A DNA stretch of 64,000 nucleotides from Candidatus Contendibacter sp. GTDB taxonomy: Bacteria > Pseudomonadota > Gammaproteobacteria > Competibacterales > Competibacteraceae. Below the pieces are notes generated by a model. That model did no database searches. It was not told the DNA's origin and worked only from the letters and a program-made list of their open reading frames with translations. Shown piece after piece: positions 1 through 8,579 of this stretch. The DNA lies in assembly GCA_029624675.1 (NCBI GenBank), contig JARSSP010000043.1:20303-84302 (forward strand), read 5' to 3'. The position numbers were made by a program, and so were the translations under genes. Each line of letters opens with the position of its first letter. Within the stretch, counting starts at the first letter, position 1.

Positions 1-46
1 ACTTGATCGTTTTGGAATTCAAAGGATTTGGTGACAGGGCCGACCG

Positions 47-1663
47 ATGCAACTCGAACGCCTCAAAATTCAAAACTTCCGCAACCTGCGGGATTTCGAG
101 ATCACCTTCACCGGCAAGGCCACCAGTGCCGACGGCGCCGAACGTCCATTCAAAAGCCACGCCGTCATCGGCCAGAACGGCACCGGCAAATCCAACATGA
201 TCGAGGCCATCGTCACCATCTTCCGCGACCTCGACCTGAACCAGAAGACCGAATTCGCCTACCAACTCGACTACGTTTGCCGGGGCCACCGCATCCAGGT
301 CGATGCGATGGGGGAGAAAGGCAAGGTCACCATCACCGAGCAGGGCACCGACCAACCCAGGGAATCCGCTCTCTCGCACCTGCAACGGTACGCCCGCAAG
401 TTCCTCCCCTCCCACGTCTTCGCCTACTACTCCGGGCGCAGCGAGCGGATTGAAGCCCTGTTCCAGCAACACCAGCAGCGCTTCTACGACGCCCTGATTA
501 GCGGCAGCGACGAACTGATGCGCCGTCTCTTCTACTGCCGTGCCGTCCACAGTCAATTCGTTTTGCTCGCCTACCTGCTCAAGGACGATGAAGAGTGCCG
601 GCGCATCCTCTCCGATCTCAACATCGAAGAACTCGATTCCGTGCTCTTCGTCCTGAAACGCCCGTACTGGTTCAAGACCGATCTATCCGATGAAGTTCTC
701 CGCGACGGCGACAACCGCTTCTGGTATGCCCGAGGCATCGTTCAGGAATTCCTCGACGAACTGTGGCAGGTCGCCATCGCCCCCATCGCCCATTCCGAAA
801 ATCGGTTGCTGGACTTCCGGGGCAGAAAAGAAAAGCAGGATCTGCTGTATCTCTACGTCCCCGACAAGGCCGCCTTGCAACGACTGGCCGACAAGATCGG
901 CGAACCGGCCCGGCTGTTCAAATACCTGGAAAGCACCTACATCTCCGACCTGATCGACGAGGTTCGCATCAACGTCAAACACCGGAACGTGGCCGGTAAC
1001 ATCAACTTCACCCAGCTTTCCGAAGGCGAGCAACAACTTCTCAACGTCCTGGGCCTGATGCGCTTCACCCAGGAAGACCAATCCCTGTTCCTCCTCGACG
1101 AGCCCGACACTCACCTCAACCCCATCTGGAAGCTCCGCTACTTCGACGAGATCGAGAAAGTCGTCAGACTTCAAGACCAAACGGCAATGGGCGATTCCCA
1201 ACTCATCGTCACCACCCACGATCCCATCATGATCGGCAGTCTGCGCAAGGAGCAGGTGCGGATTCTGCGCAAGACCCAGACCGGCTCGGTAAAGGTCGCC
1301 GAACCGGACATCGACCCGCAAGGCATGGGCTTCGCCGGCCTGCTGAAAAGCGAGTTATTCGGCCTGCGCTCGACCGTCGATACCGAAACGCTGCGCCGCC
1401 TGGATCGCAGAAACGCGCTCTACGCCAAGGGCGATGAGCGAACGAAAGCAGAGGATGCGGAAATGGCGCGGCTCAGCGACGAGCTGGCCGATCTCGGCTT
1501 CGCCAAGGATTTCAAAGACCCGTACTACGCGCTGTTCGTGCGGAAAATGGCGAAACACACCCAGTTCCACAAGCAAACGCTGACCCCGGAAGAACAGCAG
1601 GAACAGGACGCTATCGCCGATGAAATCATCGACAAGATCCTCGCGGAGGAAGCTGCGAAGTGA
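47..1663 (+). CDS. PtuA-like AAA ATPase (Septu/retron-Ec78-type defence)
   Basis: A 538-residue ATPase of the OLD/SMC-like ABC class. The Walker A motif GQNGTGKS is at residues 42-49, the ABC-type signature LSEGEQQ near 323, Walker B LFLLDEPDTHLNP near 347, and the switch histidine in TTHDP near 389. The C-terminal block MGFAGLLKSELFGLRST (about 427-443) followed by a charged helix is typical, to my knowledge, of the ATPases paired with HNH nucleases in Septu and retron-Ec78-type systems. In those systems the ATPase senses infection and gates the nuclease. The next gene overlaps by 4 bases, so the two are almost certainly co-translated. Only 46 bases precede the gene, so a reverse transcriptase or retron RNA upstream cannot be excluded. 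Family assignment is from motif recognition; defence function is inferred. Confidence 0.85.
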   Translation: MQLERLKIQNFRNLRDFEITFTGKATSADGAERPFKSHAVIGQNGTGKSNMIEAIVTIFRDLDLNQKTEFAYQLDYVCRGHRIQVDAMGEKGKVTITEQGTDQPRESALSHLQRYARKFLPSHVFAYYSGRSERIEALFQQHQQRFYDALISGSDELMRRLFYCRAVHSQFVLLAYLLKDDEECRRILSDLNIEELDSVLFVLKRPYWFKTDLSDEVLRDGDNRFWYARGIVQEFLDELWQVAIAPIAHSENRLLDFRGRKEKQDLLYLYVPDKAALQRLADKIGEPARLFKYLESTYISDLIDEVRINVKHRNVAGNINFTQLSEGEQQLLNVLGLMRFTQEDQSLFLLDEPDTHLNPIWKLRYFDEIEKVVRLQDQTAMGDSQLIVTTHDPIMIGSLRKEQVRILRKTQTGSVKVAEPDIDPQGMGFAGLLKSELFGLRSTVDTETLRRLDRRNALYAKGDERTKAEDAEMARLSDELADLGFAKDFKDPYYALFVRKMAKHTQFHKQTLTPEEQQEQDAIADEIIDKILAEEAAK

Positions 1664-2559
1664 GATGGATCGATTTTCAGAACAAAAGACCCACTGAACC
1701 CGTCAATGACTGGCCGGGATGGACGGAACCACAGTGGCAAGGCTGGCTGAACGAATCCAAACGCCTATTGGACGAAATGACCCGCTTGAACCAAGAGGCG
1801 GAGCAGTTACGGAGCGACGGAAAAGCGGCGGAAGCCGAGGAAAAGATCAAGGAACGCAACCAGTTCATCGACGACCACAGCGGGCACTGGACAAAACTAA
1901 AACCGTGGTTGTTCGCCTTGTCACACGGCAAATGCTGGTTCACCGAAGGCCGGGATATCTGCTCGCATATGGATGTCGAGCACTTTCGCCCGAAGAAGGA
2001 GGCCAAGGAACTCGATGGTAACATCAGGGATGGCTATTGGTGGTTGGCTTTCGACTACAGCAACTTTCGGGCGGCGGGCAATGTGCCGAATCGGAAAAAG
2101 GGCGGATGGTTCCCGCTGCACAAAGATTCACGCCGTTCGCGATTCTGTGCCCGCTGCGAGGAATCCGAAACCTACTTTTTGCTCGACCCGGTCCGGCAAA
2201 CGGATGTGAATCTGCTGGCCTTCGATGAAGAAGGCAACGCGATACCCACCCCAGAGGCGAATGACTGGGAGCGCGAGCGCGTTCGAATTTCAATTGACAG
2301 GCTGAAGCTCAACGACCACGACGCCCTGCCGCAAGAACGCCGCCGGGTTTGGCAACAGGTCTCGCAGGAGATCGATGGCTACCTGGAGGCAAAATCGAAA
2401 TACCACCCCGGCATTAATCCCGCTCTGGGGGGAAGGATGGAAGAAAAAGCCCGGCGAATCCGCGAGATGACAAGACCGGATGCCGAGCTTTCCGCCGTCG
2501 CCCTTTGGTGCGTCCGATTCCGTAACGACCCCGGACTTATTCGCCTGATCACTTCTTGA
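1660..2559 (+). CDS. PtuB-like HNH endonuclease (TIGR02646-type)
   Basis: A 299-residue protein starting at a GTG that overlaps the ATPase stop (GTGA). The HNH core is visible: HGKCWFTE at residues 89-96, DVEHFRPK at 105-112 with the metal/catalytic Glu-His pair, then WWLAFDYSNF with the central Asn around 131-135, and NRKKGGWFPL. This order (CxxxE, then DxEHFRPK, then a YxN region) matches the HNH effectors paired with PtuA ATPases in Septu and retron Ec78, where the nuclease degrades nucleic acid during infection. The usual second zinc-ligand cysteine is not obvious: Cys92 is followed by WFTE rather than CxxC. The gene ends 48 bases before the converging ppk2. Assignment is good; the exact nuclease target is unknown. 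Confidence 0.82.
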   Translation: MRWIDFQNKRPTEPVNDWPGWTEPQWQGWLNESKRLLDEMTRLNQEAEQLRSDGKAAEAEEKIKERNQFIDDHSGHWTKLKPWLFALSHGKCWFTEGRDICSHMDVEHFRPKKEAKELDGNIRDGYWWLAFDYSNFRAAGNVPNRKKGGWFPLHKDSRRSRFCARCEESETYFLLDPVRQTDVNLLAFDEEGNAIPTPEANDWERERVRISIDRLKLNDHDALPQERRRVWQQVSQEIDGYLEAKSKYHPGINPALGGRMEEKARRIREMTRPDAELSAVALWCVRFRNDPGLIRLITS

Positions 2560-2606
2560 CCGAACGCAAATCAGGACGGTTTCTCCGGGGGGTGATGGTT
2601 ATAGAT

Positions 2607-3428
2607 TCAACACGTTTCGGGAACGAATTTGAAAGGATAATTCGGCTCCTGATAGTCGCCGGCCTTTTGCCGTTTCGGCAGCTTGATTTTTTCGCGCGGC
2701 ACGTCTTCGTAGGGAATCTGGCTCAGCAAGTGGCGGATGATGTTCAGCCGCGCCTTCTTCTTGTCGTCGGATCGGGCCACGTACCACGGCGCCCAAGCGG
2801 TGTCGGTCGCCGCGAACATCGCGTCGCGCGCCCGCGAGTAGTCGTACCAGCGGCTGTAGGACAGCAGGTCCATCGGCGACAATTTCCAAATCTTGCGGCC
2901 GTCCTCAATGCGCGCTTCGAGCCGGCGGGTCTGTTCCTCGGGACTGACCTCAAGCCAGTACTTGAGCAGGATAATGCCGGATTCGAGCATCATCTTTTCG
3001 AACTGGGGCACGACCTGTAAGAAGCGCGTGGCCTGGTCTTCGGTACAAAACCCCATCACCCGCTCGACGCCGGCGCGGTTGTACCAACTGCGGTCGAAGA
3101 TGACCATCTCGCCGGCCGCCGGGAAATGCGGGATATAGCGTTGGGCATACATCTGGGATTTCTCGCGCTCGGTCGGCGAAGGCAAAGCCACCACCCGGAA
3201 CACGCGCGGGCTGACCCGCTCGGTGATGGCCTTAATCGTGCCGCCCTTGCCGGCGCCGTCCCGGCCCTCGAACACGACGCAAACTTTGAGTCCCTTGTGC
3301 TTGACCCATTCTTGCAGTTTGACCAGCTCAACGTGCAGCTTGGCCAGTTCCCGCTCGTAGTCCTTGGTCTTCAGTTTCTCGGAGGGTTGAGTTTTGTCGG
3401 GGGCTTTCGCGGTTTTGGTCTTACTCAT
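2607..3428 (-). CDS. ppk2: Polyphosphate kinase 2
   Basis: A 273-residue cytosolic nucleotide kinase that transfers phosphate between polyphosphate and nucleoside diphosphates or monophosphates. Walker A GRDGAGKGG is at residues 55-63, the lid/Walker B element IFDRSWYNRAGVERV at 110-124, and the C-terminal SYSRWYDYSRARD and WYVARSDDKKKARLN motifs are present. Length and single-domain layout fit the short PPK2 class. The start overlaps the end of the upstream membrane-protein gene by 8 bases, so the two are probably one transcript. PPK2 is a standard enzyme of polyphosphate-cycling bacteria. The substrate preference (GDP, ADP or AMP) cannot be read securely from the sequence. Confidence 0.93.
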   Translation of the reverse strand: MSKTKTAKAPDKTQPSEKLKTKDYERELAKLHVELVKLQEWVKHKGLKVCVVFEGRDGAGKGGTIKAITERVSPRVFRVVALPSPTEREKSQMYAQRYIPHFPAAGEMVIFDRSWYNRAGVERVMGFCTEDQATRFLQVVPQFEKMMLESGIILLKYWLEVSPEEQTRRLEARIEDGRKIWKLSPMDLLSYSRWYDYSRARDAMFAATDTAWAPWYVARSDDKKKARLNIIRHLLSQIPYEDVPREKIKLPKRQKAGDYQEPNYPFKFVPETC

Positions 3429-4134
3429 GGCGTTCTTTCTCCAAGGTTGGAGCGACCGACGAGGATGGCTGACGCAAGTTGTCGATCAGGATGTAGAAGC
3501 TGATCAGGAGCACCCACAGCGGGAAGACCATCAGGATTCCCTCGATGTAGCGGCTGCTGAGCAGCAGAAGCAACGCCACCGCATAGCCGAGAAACGCGAT
3601 CCAACGGGGGATAAATCCGGTGCGGAGCGCGAGGGTGGAGGTGACGATCATGAATACCCCCGCCATCTTGATCGCGTAGATGTTCATGATTTCGTAGGCG
3701 ATGGCGCGAGCGGAGGTGAAAGTCGCGGAGCCGATCAATCGACCTGGGTCCGCCGTGAAAGCGATGATCAGGCCGCCCACCATCGCCGCCGACATGAACA
3801 CCATGGCGAGGAACAGCAACCCGCTGCCGAGAAAGACGGTGGCGAAGAAGCGGTCTTCCCGCTCCCCCAGCCGGTCACGCAACACGCCAATGAACCATAG
3901 GAAGGCGATGCCGGAGAACGGCACCAGGTTCAACGCCAGCGCCACCGTATTCAAACGGGTTTGCAGCCAAGCCCCCGCTTCCAGCGGATCGGCCGGGACA
4001 GCGAGGCGGATGAGCCAAAGGCTGGTTATCAGCAGGATCGCGAACAGGATACCGGCGATGGCGGCGGCGCGCGGCGCCCGCAGATGGGTGGCGGGCATGG
4101 TTGTTTCCAGCTCCATCATGTTCTCCTTCTTCAT
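3421..4134 (-). CDS. Conserved multi-pass membrane protein
   Basis: I do not assign a specific family with certainty; it resembles DUF4386-type proteins. From the chosen start (MKKENMMELE; an in-frame ATG 33 bases further upstream is also possible) the protein is about 237 residues. It has roughly six hydrophobic segments, beginning with AAIAGILFAILLITSLWLI. Later ones surround FSGIAFLWFIGVLRDRLGE and WIAFLGYAVALLLLLSSRY. The loop FIPRWIAFLGY is characteristic of small membrane proteins of this type. The gene lies directly upstream of ppk2 and overlaps it by 8 bases, so co-translation is likely. Whether it serves polyphosphate or phosphate metabolism is speculation based on that linkage alone. 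Confidence 0.7.
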   Translation of the reverse strand: MKKENMMELETTMPATHLRAPRAAAIAGILFAILLITSLWLIRLAVPADPLEAGAWLQTRLNTVALALNLVPFSGIAFLWFIGVLRDRLGEREDRFFATVFLGSGLLFLAMVFMSAAMVGGLIIAFTADPGRLIGSATFTSARAIAYEIMNIYAIKMAGVFMIVTSTLALRTGFIPRWIAFLGYAVALLLLLSSRYIEGILMVFPLWVLLISFYILIDNLRQPSSSVAPTLEKERHE

Positions 4135-4222
4135 ACCGGAGTTGAGAATCAAAAGGCGGTTTGGCATGGCCGTTGACGGCCTGAATCAGTTGAGCGATCA
4201 CCCTCGCTTGATCCCATTCCCA

Positions 4223-5236
4223 TCATCGCACGATGCGCGCGCGGCGGCCCTCGGTCAATCCCGCCGTGGGGGCGACGACTAGGGTGTCGTCGTCGCCGAG
4301 ACCCGAGAGGATTTCCATCCGGGCTTCGCCGCCGAAGCCGGTTCGCACCGGCTGACGCCGCAAGCGCCCCTCACGCACGACCCAGACATGGCCCTCGCGC
4401 ACGGCGGTGGCCGGCGCCAGCAAGGCGTTCGGGTGTTCGGCCACCACGATGTTGATCTCGGCGGTCATGCCGATGCGTAGCGGAGTTTCGTCCTCGAAAT
4501 CGATCCATACCCGATAGCCTCGGGTCACCGGATTGCCCTTGGGCGTGATCTCGGCGACTCGACCATCGAGCACCCGATCCGGCAGCGCGGGCGCGCGAAT
4601 CAGCACGCGCTGACCAGGTTGCACCAGCAGGATGTCTTCCTCGTCCACCTCGGCCTCGATCCGTAGCGGGGCGCGGCGAGCGAAGTAAAAGATCGGCTGA
4701 TTGGCGGGGATCACCTGACCGATCTCGCCGTCGCGTTGCAGGATTTGCCCATCGGCCGGGGCAGTCAGATTCATGAAGCCGCGCAGCGCCTGGGCACGCG
4801 CCGCCGCCGCATCCGCCGCCCGCGATTCGGATCGCGCCCGGTCCCGCTCCAGCACCGTGCCCAGTCCCCGGTCGAGCAGGGTTTGGGCGCGGTCCAGTTG
4901 CGCCTTGGCGAACAGCGCCCGCGCTTCCAGTTCGTCCACCGACTGCTTCAAGTCGGTATCCTCCAGCCGGGCCAGCGTCTGTCCAGCGTGGACCTGGGCG
5001 CCTTCGTCGACGTTGAGTTCCACCAGCCGGCCCGCGCCGCGCGGGGCGATGGGCAGCATCACGGTCGGTTCCACCGTGCCGGCGGCATAGACCGCCCGCA
5101 CCGCCGGGCCCCGGCTGGGCCGCGCGGTTTCGACCGTCACCGGGCCGAATCCGCGCCAACCCGCCCAGCCACCGCCGCCCAGCAGGCCCAGCGCGAGCAG
5201 CGTCCAGATGATTCCTTGCCGCGCGCTGGGCCTCAT
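4223..5236 (-). CDS. HlyD-family periplasmic adaptor (membrane fusion protein)
   Basis: A 337-residue adaptor with one N-terminal membrane anchor (IIWTLLALGLLGGGG, residues 9-23). A biotinyl-lipoyl-like half follows (APRGAGRLVELNVDEGAQV), then an alpha-helical hairpin rich in Ala/Arg (about 95-150), the second lipoyl half (TAPADGQILQRDGEIGQV) and a beta-barrel region. Proteins of this type bridge an inner-membrane exporter to an outer-membrane channel. No ABC or RND exporter adjoins it. Instead its 5' end overlaps the cytochrome b561 gene by 4 bases (ATGA). The unusual partner suggests either that it works with a pump encoded elsewhere or that the pair has a separate role. Confidence 0.85.
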   Translation of the reverse strand: MRPSARQGIIWTLLALGLLGGGGWAGWRGFGPVTVETARPSRGPAVRAVYAAGTVEPTVMLPIAPRGAGRLVELNVDEGAQVHAGQTLARLEDTDLKQSVDELEARALFAKAQLDRAQTLLDRGLGTVLERDRARSESRAADAAAARAQALRGFMNLTAPADGQILQRDGEIGQVIPANQPIFYFARRAPLRIEAEVDEEDILLVQPGQRVLIRAPALPDRVLDGRVAEITPKGNPVTRGYRVWIDFEDETPLRIGMTAEINIVVAEHPNALLAPATAVREGHVWVVREGRLRRQPVRTGFGGEARMEILSGLGDDDTLVVAPTAGLTEGRRARIVR

Positions 5237-5799
5237 CGCCGGACGAAGGGTAACATCCGATCAAGGAATCGATCCCGGTCGAAGAGCTGATGCTTGAGGC
5301 CTAGACCGACGTGCCAGGCCACGACCACAACCACGACATAGGAGGTCACGACATGAACGACGCGGGCGAGGACGGCGAGCCATTCTTGCTTGCCGATGGG
5401 ATTGGGCAAGTCCTGCCAGCCAAACAGCTTGATGCCATAGTCACCCGCCATGACGAACAGATAACCGCTCACCGGCAGCAGGATCATGCAGCCGTACAGC
5501 AGTGTCTCGTTCCAGTGCGAAATCGTCCGTTCGGGCGGGGTAAGCGTCGGCGCCCAGCCCGGCAGCGGCGTCAACTTGCGCCAGGCCAGGCGCAGCAAAG
5601 CCAGCGCTAGCAATACCAGACCGATAGATTTGTGCCAGTTGTAATAGCTGCCTTGCGTCAGCCCAAACAGGATCTTGCCCGATCCGATCCGGGTCATCAG
5701 GTTGGCGCCCAGATACTGATACACGAACAGCAGGAAGACCGCCCAGTGCAGAAAACGGGTCATCGAGCCGTAGTGGGTGGGGGAGTTGAGCAGTGGCAT
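5233..5799 (-). CDS. Cytochrome b561-type membrane protein
   Basis: A 188-residue protein with four predicted membrane helices and paired histidines as haem ligands. These are visible in TRFLHWAVFLLF (helix 1), NWHKSIGLVLLAL (helix 2), and RVVHVVTSYVVVVVVAWHVG (helix 4, two His). The layout and length match bacterial cytochrome b561 (CybB-like) proteins, which pass electrons between the quinone pool and periplasmic acceptors, including superoxide in the E. coli enzyme. The start MPLLNSPTHYGSMTRFLHW is typical of the family. It is translationally coupled (ATGA) to the downstream HlyD adaptor. No cytochrome or dehydrogenase partner is adjacent. Confidence 0.88.
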   Translation of the reverse strand: MPLLNSPTHYGSMTRFLHWAVFLLFVYQYLGANLMTRIGSGKILFGLTQGSYYNWHKSIGLVLLALALLRLAWRKLTPLPGWAPTLTPPERTISHWNETLLYGCMILLPVSGYLFVMAGDYGIKLFGWQDLPNPIGKQEWLAVLARVVHVVTSYVVVVVVAWHVGLGLKHQLFDRDRFLDRMLPFVRR

Positions 5800-5868
5800 G
5801 GTGGATTTCCTTGGGTCGCGTTTGGAGTCGGCGTCGGGTCGCGGCCGAGTAGGCCAGTTCCGCCTGGT

Positions 5869-6348
5869 TCAACCTTCAGTCTTCGGCATCATGTGTTCCG
5901 GCATTTGGACCGCCACCACCTGACCGCGCGCGCATACGATCCCATCCGCCGCGACCGTGGCGCTGACCACCACCTTGCGGCCCTTCACTTCCTGGACCCG
6001 TCCCCGGATTTCGAGCGGCACGCCCATGGGGGTCGGACGCAGGTAGTCCACTTGCAGCGACGCGGTCACGAAGCGAAAAGCCGGTTCGCTGCCCATGGGC
6101 CGGCCCGCCTCGCGATAGGCCGCCGCCGCCGCGGTGCCGGTGCCGTGGCAGTCGATCAACGAGGCGAGCAGGCCACCGTAGACGTAACCGGGAATGGCGA
6201 TGTGATAAGGGCGAGGCTGAAACACCGCGACCGACTCCTCGCCATCCCAGCGGCTTTTGAGTTGTAGTCCCTGCTCGTTCAGCCGGCCGCAGCCGTAGCA
6301 GTGACTCAGTTCGGCCGGATAGTAGTCCTGAAAAGCATTTTGGTTCAC
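5869..6348 (-). CDS. PaaI-type hotdog-fold thioesterase
   Basis: A 159-residue single hotdog domain. The N-terminal CYGCGRLNEQGLQLKSRWDG (residues 17-36) is the usual signature of the PaaI/YbgC-related acyl-CoA thioesterase group. It is followed by PGYVYGGLLASLIDCHGTGTA, which contains the Gly-Gly helix start and the acidic residue of the active site, and by the strand VDYLRPTPMGVPLEIRGRV. Such enzymes hydrolyse acyl-CoA esters in the cytoplasm. The substrate is not predictable. The gene sits 69 bases upstream of cytochrome b561 on the same strand and may share a transcript. The 200 bases upstream, toward the IS remnant, contain no gene. Confidence 0.85.
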   Translation of the reverse strand: MNQNAFQDYYPAELSHCYGCGRLNEQGLQLKSRWDGEESVAVFQPRPYHIAIPGYVYGGLLASLIDCHGTGTAAAAAYREAGRPMGSEPAFRFVTASLQVDYLRPTPMGVPLEIRGRVQEVKGRKVVVSATVAADGIVCARGQVVAVQMPEHMMPKTEG

Positions 6349-6554
6349 GGGGCGGTTTCTCCAGGCATGGACATTTGAAATTCAACACAGGTTCGCGGCG
6401 CCGGGTTTATGGCGGCGATGTCGGGCGGGCCGCTCGAAAGGCGCTGGCTGGCCGTGGAACAGTGTACTCCTCCCGAAACTTTAGGTTATTTCCAGCAAAG
6501 ACCTTACCGACCTCTCGTTTCCACGCTCAAGGTCAAGTCTTATTGTTGCTGGAA

Positions 6555-7195
6555 AAATAGAGACGGGATGCGGTGGGTAATGCGACCAGCGCGGTCCGCT
6601 GCCGGAACTCGGCCTGCAGCTTGGTTTTCAATTCCTCGATCTGTTTGAGTTCGAACTCGCTGATGACCAGCCGCCGCCAGGTCTGACTGGCGCGCGGGCC
6701 AGGGCCGTGAACATCCGTTTCAGGACGGCCCGTTCGCCGAAGGTGTGCGGGATGGTTTTGGTCCGGCGGCGTTTCTCGCCGAACAACCGCTCCAGCAAAT
6801 TCGCGGTCCGAATCCCCTTGCGGTGGGCGATGGGCAAGCGCGGGTGGGCGTGCAGGCCTTGAAATCGTCCTCGAAGCGGGCCACCGCGCTGGGAAATTTC
6901 CGCGCGTAGCGGCGGTGGAACTCTTCGGCGGCGGCACGCGCCGCTAGCGGCGAGAGCGCCTGGTCTGCGGCCAGGACATGAGCTTTGACCTCATGCTAGC
7001 GTTTCTTGAGCACTTTCGCGCCCAGGTTACGTAGCGTGGGGGCCAAACAGCACTGGCGCAAGCTCTGGGGAAAGACTTCTTCCACCGCCCGAATCAGACC
7101 CGGTGCCCCATCGGGGGCGACCAGCACCGAGTCGTTCATCCTCCGGGCCTTGAGATCGTGCAGGCACTCGCAGGCGCTGGCGGTATCCCAGCGAT
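6555..7195 (-). pseudogene. IS256-family (mutator-type) transposase remnant
   Basis: The C-terminal half of a DDE transposase survives in three reading frames. Reading leftward from about 7195, one frame gives VLVAPDGAPGLIRAVEEVFP and LRQCCLAPTLRNLGAKVLKKR. An in-frame TAG follows at 6996-6998, then HEVKAHVLAADQALSP. A second frame gives PIAHRKGIRTANLLERLFGE and KTIPHTFGERAVLKRMF, and a third gives WRRLVISEFELKQIEELK. These blocks are the ordered conserved motifs of IS256-type transposases. At least two frameshifts and one stop inactivate the gene, and the N-terminal half is absent. Upstream of 7195 the sequence becomes AT-rich at once, consistent with a deletion or insertion boundary. No terminal inverted repeats are visible. 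Confidence 0.85.
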
Positions 7196-7307
7196 AGCAA
7201 CTTGTAAAATGTGCCGATTTTGTTTCACTTTTCCATCTATTTTTTATGGATTTTCACAGTACCTGCTACTATTTGTTAAGTTGTCTGCTGTTACCGAGAT
7301 GGAGTGC

Positions 7308-8363
7308 TTACCGCCCACGCCATGCCTGGTCATCGTATCGCACCCACGGCTCGATTAAATGAGGAAGTTGCTTGACCCACGGCTCGTAGGACGGATTGCT
7401 GGCGTTGGATTCGTTCCGAGTGCGCTTGAGAACGCTCTCATGTATGACTGGCCGTTCCTCTCCGCGCCCTTCCCATACGCGAACCTGTTGGCGATAAAGT
7501 CTGGTAATCCAATTGCCCCTGGAATCATGCATGAAACCATCGGCGTCCTCGGAAATGTTGACTTCGTTATGCTTGTTGAATTCCGGGTAGATTTTCAGCC
7601 CATGATTGACGGCCATGTGCGTCATCCAGACCAAGGGAATATCGGAGAGACCATGTTCCTTGTATCCACCACCTACATCCGTGTGCATTCCACTGAACCA
7701 GACTTGCCTCACGGTTTGCCCGGCGTTCCAAAGGATTGGGTGAAACGTTTTCCGCTCATCGTCTATCGCCAAGGCGTGGTAGGCGTACTCCACGCTTTCG
7801 CTAAGCGTAAAATTATGGAAGTTGTGCCTGAATCCAGGTAGACCATCGAGCAGGACGCTGGCTGACTCAAAGGGTAAACCCAGAGCAGCGACCGTATCAA
7901 AACAGCCGATAAATTTGATTTTCGTCCACATCGCGCGGTGGCGGCTCACAAACTCAGCCGCTCTCGCTTTGCGCTGATTTTCGTCGGATATTTGGTAAAT
8001 CTTGTAAGCCCTGGCAATAAGTTCAGGACGGGATTTGGGCAGGATGCCGAAATAATGAATAAAGCTAGACAGACTGCGCACCGTGGCGGCGCCCCGACTG
8101 AATCCGAAAAGAAAGATCTGATCGCCCGCTTCATAGTGATCGAAAATGAACCGGTAGCATTCCTGAATGTTGCGGGATATACCCTTGCCCCCGATGCTGC
8201 CGGTAACCTTCCTCCATCCCGTACCGATGCCGGGATCATAAAACGCGATTTGATTCGACGTGCGGTCTTCCACCATTTTGAAGATCTTGTAGATGTTGGT
8301 GTCGTTGCCCACACCGCCCTCTTGACCGGTCCCATCGGAGAAAACAAGGATATTTTTCGACAT
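7308..8363 (-). CDS. DUF2235 alpha/beta-hydrolase (Tle1-like lipase fold)
   Basis: About 351 residues from the start MSKNILVFSDGTGQE, chosen because AGGAG stands 8 bases upstream; an ATG six codons earlier lacks this. The DUF2235 features are clear: the N-terminal FSDGTG, the nucleophile elbow GFSRGA (Ser at about residue 89), CFDTVAALG with the acidic residue, and FSGMHTDVGGGY with the catalytic His. DUF2235 includes type VI secretion phospholipases (Tle1) but also many uncharacterised proteins. No VgrG, Hcp or PAAR gene is present here. Codon use is AT-richer than in flanking genes, and the gene lies between an IS remnant and a small-protein/lipoprotein/murein-hydrolase cluster. Activity is probably an esterase or phospholipase; its role is unknown. 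Confidence 0.8.
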   Translation of the reverse strand: MSKNILVFSDGTGQEGGVGNDTNIYKIFKMVEDRTSNQIAFYDPGIGTGWRKVTGSIGGKGISRNIQECYRFIFDHYEAGDQIFLFGFSRGAATVRSLSSFIHYFGILPKSRPELIARAYKIYQISDENQRKARAAEFVSRHRAMWTKIKFIGCFDTVAALGLPFESASVLLDGLPGFRHNFHNFTLSESVEYAYHALAIDDERKTFHPILWNAGQTVRQVWFSGMHTDVGGGYKEHGLSDIPLVWMTHMAVNHGLKIYPEFNKHNEVNISEDADGFMHDSRGNWITRLYRQQVRVWEGRGEERPVIHESVLKRTRNESNASNPSYEPWVKQLPHLIEPWVRYDDQAWRGR

Positions 8364-8427
8364 TATGCGCACTCCTGACATTCCGAGAAATTACCCCATC
8401 AAAAACGCCTTCAACGCCTTGATTCCC

Positions 8428-8559
8428 TTAGTGGTTGAGTGTCTTCACGGCGATCTTGTCGGTTTCTGAATCCAATATTTCGCACTGGTTCTCCCTGGAA
8501 TAGCTGACGGGGAACCAACCGACACCCAATAGCAAGCAAAGCTTTTGTTGGGTGTCCAT
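8428..8559 (-). CDS. Possible small protein, unassigned
   Basis: A 43-codon frame starting MDTQQKLCLLLGVGWF and ending in a charged stretch (ETDKIAVKTLNH). It lies between the 115-residue protein gene and the DUF2235 gene on the same strand. The C-terminal half has ordinary protein-like composition, but there is no convincing ribosome binding site and I recognise no family. It may be chance coding. It is listed because it would otherwise leave a gap of about 200 bases in an apparent operon. Confidence 0.25.
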   Translation of the reverse strand: MDTQQKLCLLLGVGWFPVSYSRENQCEILDSETDKIAVKTLNH

Positions 8560-8579
8560 TTTGAGTGCAGTGTTATGAC

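Noticed and set aside
1..46. Retron RNA upstream of the ATPase
   Set aside because: Too little sequence is available to see any msr-msd structure.
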